Positions 47,190 to 56,962 of a stretch of DNA of 64,000 nucleotides are shown piece by piece. Location of the stretch: contig CAJQUN010000502.1 in the NCBI GenBank assembly GCA_907163345.1, forward strand, positions 1-64,000, given 5' to 3'. How positions within the stretch are numbered: position 1 is the first letter of the stretch; each line of letters starts with the position of its first letter. Both the position numbers and the translations under genes were made by a program. The stretch is from Haberlea rhodopensis. Lineage: Eukaryota > Streptophyta > Magnoliopsida > Lamiales > Gesneriaceae. A model generated the notes under the pieces. That model was not told the DNA's origin and did not search any database. It saw only the letters and a list, made by a program, of their open reading frames with translations.

Positions 47190-47202
47190 AGTAGGGGAGT
47201 AT
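47190..47202 (+). other. Polypurine tract, element A
   Basis: AGTAGGGGAGTAT before the A 3' LTR; upstream stem GATTTC/GAAATC (47167-47184). Confidence 0.83.
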
Positions 47203-47946
47203 TGTGATATCCCCGAAATAATTAATTGCAATTTGGGCATTAATTATGTTTATGTGATTATTTTTGGTGGTAATTAAATTAGGTGTTGGAATTAATTATC
47301 ATGGTGAAGTACTTAGTCACATGGTACGCGTGATCCGGTGGTGCATTTCGGGGTGCATGTTATGCATGTTGGGATATTGGGGGTAATTATGGTTTGATTA
47401 TGGTAATTGTTAATTATTTGGTAAAGCATGGTTTTAATTGGAGTTTTGGTGCATTTTGGTAAAATGCTTTTAAAATATCATGTTGGGGTATTATATACAT
47501 CATGGTAATTGTTGGGGTACAATTTTAATTAAACCCTTTTTAACCCCACTACCCCCCACTCTTCCCTCACTTTACCAAAATCCCCAACTCACTCTCCCAA
47601 CCCTAACCCTCACCATTTTCGAGTTTGACTTCAAGGTGGAGGAGAAATCCTTGCAAAAACTTGATTTGTGGGATTTTTTGTGAGTTTTGGAGTCCTCTAG
47701 AGGTATGGATACTTCCTTAATGTTTTTAATGGAGTTTGGTTTGGTTTAGGAAATGGTTTTGGTTGTTTTAAAATGGGTTTGTTGGGTTGGTATTATTTTT
47801 GGTTGGTGTTGGATTTTTGGTAGTATTGAAGTGTGTTTTGAAGTTTTATGGTGTTTTGGTATTGTTGGTTTATTGGTTTTTGAATTGGTTTGGATTGGGG
47901 AGGAAGAAATGTGAATAGTGCCCGAAAATCGCGAGTTCAGACTTCC

Positions 47947-48064
47947 GCGATCGATCGGGACATTCTCCCGATCGATCACGAGCACCAGGGGAGCCACCAG
48001 TAAGCTTCCGCGATCGATCGCGAGTTTGGCGCGATCGATCGGCACAAACTCGGCGATCGATCGC
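47947..48064 (+). repeat. Cluster of CGATCGATCG palindromes, A 3' LTR
   Basis: Five sites, at 47947, 47968 (one base off), 48010, 48031 and 48053, within 118 bp. The last three are 21-22 bp apart. Fewer sites than the solo LTR of the same family, and spacers do not align, so site number and surroundings change quickly while the core is kept. Confidence 0.92.
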
Positions 48065-48384
48065 GAGACACCAAAATTTGTGTTTTTGGTTATTTTGTGG
48101 AATTTTTTATATTGGACTATTATTGGCTCCTAATATTGGTTTGTGTGAATGTGTAGAACCACCCCAGGTGGCCACACAGCTTAGGAGATAAAGTCCACGA
48201 CACAACACATTTTGGAACTAAGGTACGTAGTGAGACGTACGGGCATCGGACGGTAAAACGTATTTATCGCATGATTTGGTTATGCATTATGGTTGCATAC
48301 ATGGTCTTAGTTATGCATTGTGGTTGCATACATGGTTTGGATATGCATTATGGTTGCATTTGATTGTGAGTCGAGATTATATTC

Positions 48385-48600
48385 CAGTGATGAAGAATAC
48401 TTGTCACCTTCATGTCGAAGCGATGATAGAATACTTGCCGCTGTCATATTTTAGCGATGAAGAATATTTGCCGCAAATATGTCGAAGCGAAGGATAATGC
48501 CGCTGTCATATTGTTGCGAGGGATATTATGCCGCTAATATGTCGAAGCGAGGGGTATTAATGCCGCTGTCATGTAAACGCAAGGGTATTATGCCACTGAT
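48385..48600 (+). repeat. CGCT/AGCG hairpin array, A 3' LTR
   Basis: Units such as GCCGCTGTCATATTTTAGCG and GCCGCTAATATGTCGAAGCG, aligned with 26215-26420. Preceded by three ATGCATT(A/G)TGGTTGCAT units at about 48281-48360. Confidence 0.85.
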
Positions 48601-49117
48601 ATAATAAGACTGGAACTGGCCATTGGTATACATGGAATGAGTGCGTGGCATGACATACATTATTGGGATTATAATCCATTGATTATGATTGTGGTACAGG
48701 GACAACCAAAGGGAGTTTTTAAATGTATTAAATACAGGAAGTGAATCGCATTTACGGTTTATGCATTTGAATTGCAATCATATTATTGTGAATATGATTT
48801 ATATACATGCTCATGGTTTTGGGGTTGTTCCTGTAGGTACTTTTGGGCGGACGGGCTAAGGCGGGTTGATGCGGTGAGCTAGTGAGGAGTGCTCTTGGTA
48901 GCAGGCATATTCTTTTGTATAGTCTCTACTCTAGGAGTAGTGTAAAGCTATAGGATTAACATTCATTAGTCGGGAATGTAGTTAATCCCTTTTGAAACTT
49001 TATTTTGGCACTGTAATCTAATAGCTCAAGGCATCAACACGAATTTTTATGCTCTGTTTATGCATGATAGCTCTATTTACGCCTTTAATCCTCACTTAAG
49101 GAACTAGGGTCCTTACA

Positions 49118-49185
49118 AAGTTTGTGAGAAATTTTCACAATTACGGATGTTTTTTTTTATTTTCTGATAAATTTCGATTTCGTGC
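49118..49185 (-). repeat. Short reverse-oriented satellite fragment
   Basis: About 68 bp match the satellite in reverse orientation (AAGTTTGTGAGAAATTTTCAC...TTTCGATTTCGTGC). The array left of element A is forward, so orientation differs across A. This places a rearrangement here, not just an insertion. Confidence 0.85.
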
Positions 49186-51300
49186 TAAGGAGTAGCAACC
49201 CTACACTTGAGCCTTTTGATCCCGAAATCGAACGCACTTGTCAAAGGAGGATAAGGCAAGCAAGAACACACATGGCTAATACTGAGAAGATTCCGGTACC
49301 ACCAGTTGCAAGATCACTCATGGACTATGCCCACCCTGCATTCCATGGATCACTGTCAAGTATCACGAGACCAACCATACAGGCTAACAACTTCGAGATC
49401 AAGCCTTCTATCATACAGATGATCCAACATCCGGTCCAGTTTGGGGGAGCAGCTACTGATGATCCAAATGTCCACATCTCCAACTTTTTGGAGATTTGTG
49501 ATACATTCAAGCATAATGGCGTTACTGATGACGTCATCAGGTTACGTTTGTTTCCCTTTTCTTTAAAAGATAAAGCTAAATCCTGGTTACAATCGTTGCC
49601 TGCAGGGTCTATTACCACGTGGGATGGAATGGCACAGTTGTTCTTGTCAAAATTCTTTCCACCATCCAAGATGGCTAAGATGCGGAATGATATCACAACA
49701 TTTGCCTAATATGATCCAGAGACACTGTATGAGGCTTGGGAGCGCTTCAAGGATCTACTGCGGAGATGCCCACATCATGGCCTCCCTATCTGGCTGGAGG
49801 TACAAACGTTTTATAACGGTTTATTTTCTGATAATCGTTCTATGATTGATGCAGCATCAGGAGGAACTGTGATGAGGAAGACGCCCGAGGAAGCTTATAA
49901 GCTGTTGGAGGAGATGGCCGCTAATAGCTGTCAATGGCAGTCTGAAAGGAATGAGCCAAAGAAGCAAGCCGGAGTGCATCAAGTAAGTGAAGTCACTGCC
50001 CTAGCTACCCAGTTGGAAGTGCTAAACGAGAAGATCGATAGTTTGAGCATGCATGCAATGCAAGTTCAAACTGTTACATGCGAGCTTTGCCAAGGGGGAC
50101 ATCTGAGCACTGAATGCCAGGTTGGTAACCCATTCATTACTACTAATGAAGCTGCTAATTTTGTAGGGAACCGACCACCACAGACCTACCCCTACCCAAA
50201 TACGTACAATACTGGGCCGATGAACTATCCCCAACCACCACCGGGATATGCGCCAAAGCCAAGCATGGAGGAGCTGTTGACCAAGTTCATCACAGCGACG
50301 GAAACTAGATTCCAAAATCACGAGGTGTCGATAAAGAACTTCGAAGTCCAACTGGGACAACTAGCAAAAATCGTAGCCGAACGAGCACAAGGATCACTAT
50401 CTAGTGACACTGAGACAAAACCTAGGGAGCAAGTTCATGATATCATGTTGAGGAGCGGAAAGGAGGTCGCTGAGAAGAAGGATGTGCACGTAGAGTTAAA
50501 AGGCGAGGCGGACATCAAGAAAGAAGATGATCAAACACGCGACAAAGGTTAGTCTACTAAGACCTCTACACCCATCACACCTACTAAGGTAGAGATCCCA
50601 CTCCCTTTCCCCGCTGCGTATAAGATAGCAAAGATTAATGCTAAATTTGCTAAATTTTTAGAATTGATTAAGAATCTTCGAATTGAGATGCCTTTCATTG
50701 ATGCTATTCGGCACATGCCGAATTATGCTAAGGCTGTAAAGGAGATTCTATCACAAAAGTGGAAACTGGAAGAGCATGAGATGATAAATTTAACTGATGA
50801 GTGTTCTGCTGTCATTCAAAATGATTCACCTCCAAAGTTAAAGGATCAAGGGAGTTTCATTATACCTTGCAAAATCAATTCTAAATCTTTCAATAAATAT
50901 TTATGTGATTTGGGGTCAAGTGTTAATTTAATGCATTTGTCTGTGTACAGGAAGCTGGGCTTAGGATAGCTAAAAGCAATCAATGTCTCATTGCAGATGG
51001 CAAACAAGTCCATCAAGTACCCTCATGGGATAATGGAGGATGTACCAGTCAAGGTTGAAAATTCACCATTCCGGTGGATTTCATGGTGCTAGACATAAAG
51101 GAGGAGGTGGACATGCCATTGATATTAGGAAGACCATTCCTAGCTACTGGAAGGGCACTGATTGATGAGTTGATCCTTCGAGTAGGGGGGATCAAGTTAC
51201 TTATGATATGTTCAAAGTTGTGAACACTACACGCACTGAGCACCGATGTTTTAGTGTCAATATAATTGATACACTATCTGTTGATGTGATGCAGGTTAAC
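49186..51300 (+). pseudogene. Element F gag-protease, first copy
   Basis: Truncated at the start by satellite (the first codons of the open frame are satellite). Frame continues with in-frame stops at 49707 (apparent CAA to TAA), 50550 (AAG to TAG by comparison with the second copy) and 50967, then a one-base loss near 51060. Domains: Athila gag (about 49380-49960), a CX2CX4H-like knuckle remnant CELCQGGHLSTEC, and a protease with DLGSSVNLM then LILGRPFLATGRALID. Homologous to 54640-55552. Confidence 0.88.
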
Positions 51301-51579
51301 AGTGAGAAGAAGGTGGAGGCCACATCGAATGACCAACAAAGAGGAGGTAAATTTGGAGTAGGAGACTCGGTATTAATGAATAGGAAAAAGATGAGACTTT
51401 TTTCATGGAAGTAGGACGCACCATGGGCTGAACCGTTCAAATTTGTCGATGTTCTACCATTCGACACCTTCAAATTGAGAGATGACCATGGGGCACTATT
51501 TACTGTGAAAAGGAAGTGGTTACGACATTACCACATGGAGAATGGACACTCTTCCCCCACTGGCCATTGCGGCACTTGA
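51301..51579 (+). pseudogene. Element F integrase C-terminal remnant fused to protease tail
   Basis: The frame goes from Athila post-protease sequence (FKVVNTTRTEHRCFSVNIID) directly into an integrase C-terminal type sequence, FGVGDSVLMNRKKMRLF...FVDVLPFDTFKLRDDHG, ending at TGA 51577-51579, with one stop at 51412. The RT, RNase H and integrase core are gone, so the join at about 51300-51345 marks a large internal deletion. Confidence 0.7.
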
Positions 51580-53052
51580 GCGTAAATGGTAAAAAGTCCA
51601 GCTTGGGACTATAAATCAAGAACTCTTTCATATCCCTTTGCTTTGTTTTAGTTTATTTTGGTTTGTTTTTGTTTTTGTTTTTTTTTTTTATTTTGGCGAG
51701 ACTCCATGTGTGATGTGACGTGTTCCAACACTATGCCCCACGACTGATGAGGAATTGGACAATGATCACTTACGGTCGTTGTCAAAGTTAAATGCTTTGT
51801 CTTATTTTCCATGCTTATTACATTGAGGACAATGCATAAATTAAGTTTGGGGGAGTGCATTACTGTGTCATGCTTCTTATTTGGAAATTGATCGTTTATT
51901 GAGCACCAACGAAAATTTTTTCTTGAAAATGAGTTCAATTAGTAAGATAAGAACAAATCATAGTAGTGGTCTCTATTCCATGATGATATTAATCTCACTT
52001 TGCATGTAAACTTAAGTTTTGATGATTGTCAAACTTGTTTTTGTTTTGAGTAGCATGTCATTTGAGTCATAATCTTGTGAATTGCACTTGTAGTAGTGAA
52101 AATTTTTGTGAACTTGATGAATTATTTTGAGCATCTTAGAGTACCTTAGAAACTATTTGATGATGACACTTTGAGGCGAAATTTTATAGTTATGAACTTG
52201 ACTTGGAAATGATTTAGGCGATCTTTGGACCGTTTGAGCCTTTCAAACTTACCATGTGTATATCAATCTCTAGTATCCATTTTGAGCCTAATTGAAAAAT
52301 AATGGTGTATGTTTAACATACTATTAGCCCCCATTCAACATTTTTTTTTTGCAACTCATTATACCCACCTTTATGAGCCTAAATTGAAAGAATTCATCCT
52401 TACCTTAAGGGAGTATAATTATTCTCATTAGATGCACATAAATTGCTATATTTTGATGAGCTTATTATTGAAAAATTGATGAATGAGAAAAGAAAAAGAT
52501 AGATAAAGCCTTGAAAAAAAAAAATTATCTAAATAAGACTCAAAGTGGCCAAGGCTATAAAAGAAAAAGAAGAGAAGCTCAATTTTGTGCTACAAATATG
52601 AATATTACATGCTTATACTCTCTTCTTTGTGTTATCCTATATTTTCTTTGAAGCCAACACCTAGGCCTAACAATAAAAGCTTTAAAAGACCTATTGATCC
52701 AAGTTGAGGGAGTGACTACATTAGTGGAGAAGTGTTTGAAAATAGGACTATAGGGTGCTCAAAGATAATCTTACCTTTCATTGCCTAGCATGATTGGATC
52801 TATGAAAATTGCATGAAACTTGAAAGTGACAATAGCACACACGCACATTCTAATTTGGCTACATGTTGCTTGATCTAGGAGAAAACACAACTTGTTAAAC
52901 TTTCTGATTTATTTTTGTTCGTCTGTAAGTGAGATGTCTGAGCTACATGATTGACTATGAATGATTTATTTGAATCTTTACTATCGAACTCTACTTTGTG
53001 ATCTTATTTCTTGCTCGAGACGATCAAGTTTAAGTTTGAGGGAGTTAATAAG
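51580..53052 (+). other. 3' untranslated region and polypurine tract of element F
   Basis: No gene. Long AT-rich non-coding region, usual in Athila elements. It holds two polypurine-type tracts: AAGTTTGGGGGAG near 51843 and AAGTTTGAGGGAG near 53033, the second ending close to the LTR start. No other feature seen. Confidence 0.7.
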
Positions 53053-54639
53053 TGTGATTTTTACACTTATATTGCTATAAATTTATATGCATTTTACTAT
53101 GATTCTTGGACAATATTATGCATTTTTGTGTTGTTTTATGTATGTTCCAGGAATACAGGTCCAAATGCATAAAAGTGGAATAATTAAGCTTAAAATGATA
53201 AAAAGGACTAAACCGAGCACAACCGGATATTATCGAATATGGATGAAATATTATATTATAATATATGATATTATAATATATGAGATATGAGAAGAAGAGT
53301 GAACACATGCCCAATATCAAATTCTGAAGAAAGAGAGGTGCAGCAAGAAAATATAAGACGTAGAGTTACGTGACTTTAAAAAAGGAGAAGGAAGAGTGAC
53401 GTGAGAAGAAAGGATTTTATGAGAGAAGAGGGAGGAGACGTTAGGAGAAAAAAGTTACGTGAGTGAGGGGAAGCGAACGATATTAGATAGAAGGAAGAGT
53501 TACGTGAAAAAGTTCAGACGTGAGCAAATGAGATTACGTAGAGATAGTGACGTGAGGATTGAGGGGAGAAGAGCAAAATTTACGAAGAGATATCAGAAGA
53601 TAGAAGAGTTGACAGAGAGGAGATAAAAGACGTAAGCAGCAATACAAGGAGGAGAGTCGAGGGAACAGAAGAGAAAAGTCACAATTTCAGGAGGAACTCA
53701 GAGCAGATTCACGTGAAGAAGGAGCACAGCAATACAGATACGAGAGTTACGCACGTAAATTCTGGACGGGAGTCTTCACACAGACGATTGAAGTGAGCAG
53801 ATTCATTCGGAGGGACGAAGACTTCACGTACAGAAGAATTACGTAAACATTTGGTGTGAAGATCAACTCACGTACAGTGGAGCAAAGCAAGAGACGGATA
53901 TGAGATCGACGGCACTATTTAACTTCGCTAGTTTATACGTATTTCTAAACTTTGTTTGTTTCTATTTAATTTCTTTATGCTTTTGATGTTGAAAAACATG
54001 ATTTTGCATTTGATATTGAATATGTTGCTAGGCTAAGTTTGTTGTCAAGACTTAGGGGATCCTTTGTATGAACCCATGATTTAAATTGTTTGTTTTTGAT
54101 TGATTCTTATTTATCTAAGTGCATAGATCATTGTTATTCATGTTTTTAAGGGTTTGGCCATCCTTGAATGATATTAAATTACAATTGAAATTGAGAGATA
54201 AAATTGGAATTCGATATAGTGATTTATGCCGTGGATTTCAGACTGATATCGAGAGATAAAGTCAAATACATGTGTGATAGCAATAGATTTACCAAAATCG
54301 AAGGCTAGAAGTTTTCATAGATCAACTTACAATATTAATTGTTCAATAAGGATACGAGAGTGGCTTATTGTTAAGTTAGTATTAGATTTGTTATAGCCGG
54401 ACCAAGGTATAACAAGTGAATTAGGAAAACTCGTCACCTTAGATTGTTTGAATTTAATTCTTAACTAATAGGCGAATTGTGGGGGATTACATAGGTGAAC
54501 CAAAAGTCTTGATAATTGTCTCTATTGATTTTATTCTCATTGTCTATTGATTGTTTGGGTTTATTATTGAATTAATTAGTCAATTTAGTTAATTAATCAC
54601 AACCAAGTTTCGTAGGCTAAATGTAGTTAAACTAGTGCA
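53053..54639 (+). repeat. Element F LTR
   Basis: Begins TGTGATTTTTACACTTATATTGC, as Athila LTRs do, after a polypurine tract; the end is placed at CTAGTGCA, where gag sequence begins. Only one copy is present, so the right boundary is inferred. It contains a purine-rich block with many ACGT cores (53359-53942). Confidence 0.75.
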
Positions 54640-55552
54640 GGTACAAATGTTTTATAACGGTTTATTTTCTGATAATCGTTCTATGATTGATGCAGCGTCT
54701 GGAGGAACTGTGATGAGGAAGACGCGAAGCTTATAGGCTGTTGGAGGAGATGGCTGCTAACAGCTGTTAATGACAGTCTGAAAGGAATGTGCCAAAGAAG
54801 CAAGCCGGAGTACATCAAGTGATTGAAGTCACTGCCCTAGCTACCCAGTTGCAAGCGCTGAACAAGAAGATAGATAGTTTGAGCATGCATGCAATGCAAG
54901 TTCAAACTGTTACATGCGAGCTTTGCCAAGGAGGACATCCGAGCACTGAATGCCAGGTTGGTAACTCATTCGTTACAAGTAATGAAGCTGTTAACTTTGT
55001 AGGGAACCGACCAACGCAGACCTACCCCTATCAAAATACGTACAATACAGGGCCGAGGAACTATCCCCAACCACCACCGGGGTATCCACCAAAGCCAAGC
55101 ATGGAGGAGCTGTTGACCAAGTTTATCATGACGACGGAGACTAGATTCCAAAATCACGAGGCGTTGATAAAGAACTTGGAAGTCCAAGTGGGACAGTTAG
55201 CAAAAATCCTAGCCGGACGAGCACAAGGATCACTACCTAGTGATACTGATACTAACCCTAAGGAGCAAGTCCATGCAATCACGTTAAGGAGTGGAAAGGA
55301 GGTCACTGAGAAGAAGGATGTACAAGTTGAGTTAAGAGGCGAGGCGGACATTGAGAAAGAAGATGATCAAACACGCGACAAAGGTAAGTCTACTAAGACC
55401 CATACACCCATCACACCTATTAAGATGGAGATCCCACTCTCATTTCCCGTTGCGTATCAGAGAGCAAAGATTGATGCTAAATTTTTAGAATTGATTAAGA
55501 ATCTTCATATTGAGATGCCTTTCATAGATGCTATTCGGCACATGCCAAATTA
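54640..55552 (+). pseudogene. Element F gag fragment, second copy
   Basis: Starts mid-gag (equivalent to about 49800) and runs to HMPNY, equivalent to about 50726. The open frame at 54789-55706 keeps the knuckle-like CELCQGGHPSTEC and the proline-rich stretch, with a small deletion near 54725. It then runs into the palindrome and satellite, giving a chimeric tail that is not a real protein end. Confidence 0.88.
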
Positions 55553-55587
55553 CATAATTTGGCATGTGCCGAATAGCATCTATGAAA
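55520..55587. repeat. Perfect 33-bp palindromic junction (gag fold-back)
   Basis: Left arm 55520-55552 and right arm 55555-55587 are perfect reverse complements, separated by CA. The left arm is ordinary gag; the right arm is the same gag stretch turned round, then satellite starts at once. Fold-back of one strand with template switching would produce this. Confidence 0.97.
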
Positions 55588-56929
55588 TTTATCAGAAAAT
55601 CAAAAAAACATCTGAAATTGTTAAAATTTCTCAAATACTTATTCGAACCAAGAAAATGATGTACTCAAGACATATATTCGAATATTCACATGAAATCGAA
55701 ATTTAACAAAAAAAATAGAAAAATTGCGTAATTTCCTAAAATTTCTCAAAACCTTCTTCCAACAAAGAAAATTATGTACTCAAGACACATACTCGAATAT
55801 TCGCACAAAATCAAAATTTATCATAAAATAAAAAAACGTCCGTAATTGTGAAAATTTCGCACAAACTTTATCCAACCTAGAAAAGGATGTAATCAAGACA
55901 TATACTCGAATATTCGCACGAAATCGGAATTTATCAAAAAATATAAAAAAAACATCTGTAATTGTGAAATTTTCTCACAAACTTTATCAAACCAAGAAAA
56001 TGATGTATTCAAGACATATACTCGAATATTAGCAAGAAATAGAAATTTATCAAAAAAACAAAAAAACTTACGTAATTTGCGAAATTTTCTCAAAACCATT
56101 TTCCAACCTAGAAAATTATGTACTCAAGACACATACGCGAATATTCGCACAAAATTGAAATTTATCAGAAAATAAAAAAACGTCCGAAATTTAGAAAATT
56201 TCGCACAAACTTTATCCAACATAGAAAAGGATGTACTCAAGACATATACTCGAATATTCGCACGAAATTGAAATTTATCAAAAAATCAAAAAACTTACGT
56301 AATTTTTGAAAATTTCTCAAAACCTTCTTCCAACCAAGAAAATTATGTACTCAAGACACATACTCTTATAATTACACGAAATAGAAATTTATAAAAAAAT
56401 AAAAAAAAACGTCCGAAATTGTTAAAATTTCTCAAATACAAATTCGAACCAAGAAAATGAAGTACCCAAGACACATACTCTTATAATCGTACGAGATAGA
56501 AATTTATCAAAAATTAAAAAAAATGTCCGCAATTGTTAAAATTCTTAAATACTTCTTTCAACTAAGAAAATTATATATTCAAGACATATACTCGATTATT
56601 CACACGAAATCGAAATTTATCAAAAAAATAAAAAACTTACGTAATTTCCAAAAATTTCTCAATACCTTCTTCCAAAAAAGAAAATTATGTACTCATGACA
56701 CATACTCGAATATTCGTACGAAATCGAAATATATCAGAAAAATAAAAAAAAAAACGTCCGTAATTGTGATAACTTGTCACAAACTATATCCAACAAAGAA
56801 AATGATGTACTCATGACATATGCTCGAATATTCACACGATATCCAAATTTATCAAAAAATTCAAAAAACTAACGCAATTTCCGAAAATTTCTCAAAACCT
56901 TGTACTCAAGACACATACTCGAATATTTG
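55588..56929 (+). repeat. 113-bp satellite array, forward
   Basis: Satellite resumes in forward orientation, with more diverged monomers than at 8667. It includes monomer types with GCACAAACTTTATCCAACC. It ends at the inversion point. Confidence 0.93.
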
Positions 56930-56962
56930 CACGAAATCGAGTATATGTCTTGAGTACAAGGT
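56899..56962. repeat. Satellite inversion centre
   Basis: Arms 56899-56922 and 56937-56962 are near-perfect reverse complements around a 14-bp spacer, one base differing (ACACATACTC versus GAGTATATGT). Similarity extends outward through adjacent monomers: AACGCAATTTCC on the left, ATTGCGTTAGC on the right. Confidence 0.93.

Larger units (their letters stand above)
14507..49117 (+). mobile_element. Element A: Ty3/gypsy element, truncated and split by nested insertions
   Basis: Element A comprises 14507-18010 and 46423-49117; the 28.4 kb between is later material. Its 5' LTR is cut to its last 101 bp and its 3' LTR (1915 bp) is intact. Order: LTR end, primer site, gag, protease, reverse transcriptase, RNase H, [break], integrase C-terminal part, polypurine tract, 3' LTR. 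Protein sequence is close to element D throughout, so it is a Tekay/Del-like chromovirus relative. It is dead: six in-frame stops, about 600 bp of integrase missing and a late frameshift. It may represent the family that supplied proteins to P, B and C, whose termini it shares. Confidence 0.88.
47203..49117 (+). repeat. Element A 3' LTR
   Basis: TGTGATATCCCC to GGTCCTTACA, 1915 bp. Contains a CGATCGATCG cluster (47947-48064), the ACGTACG motif (48220-48243), the hairpin array (48385-48600) and the GGCGGACGGGC segment near 48846. It is clearly the same family as the solo LTR at 24917-26939 but noticeably diverged from it. Confidence 0.93.
49186..55552 (+). mobile_element. Element F: rearranged Athila-type gypsy element
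   Basis: Order: gag (N-terminus missing), protease, remnant of integrase C-terminus, long 3' untranslated region, one LTR (53053-54639), then a second, mid-gag fragment (54640-55552). The gag wording (LRLFPFSLKDKAKSWL, YEAWERFKDLLRRCPHHG) is typical of the Athila lineage. Reverse transcriptase, RNase H and most of integrase are deleted. No 5' LTR, primer site or target duplication is visible. The LTR followed by internal sequence suggests recombination between tandem or adjacent copies. Confidence 0.87.

Noticed and set aside
55556..55706. C-terminal extension of the F gag ORF
   Set aside because: It is the reversed arm of the palindrome followed by satellite in an accidentally open frame.
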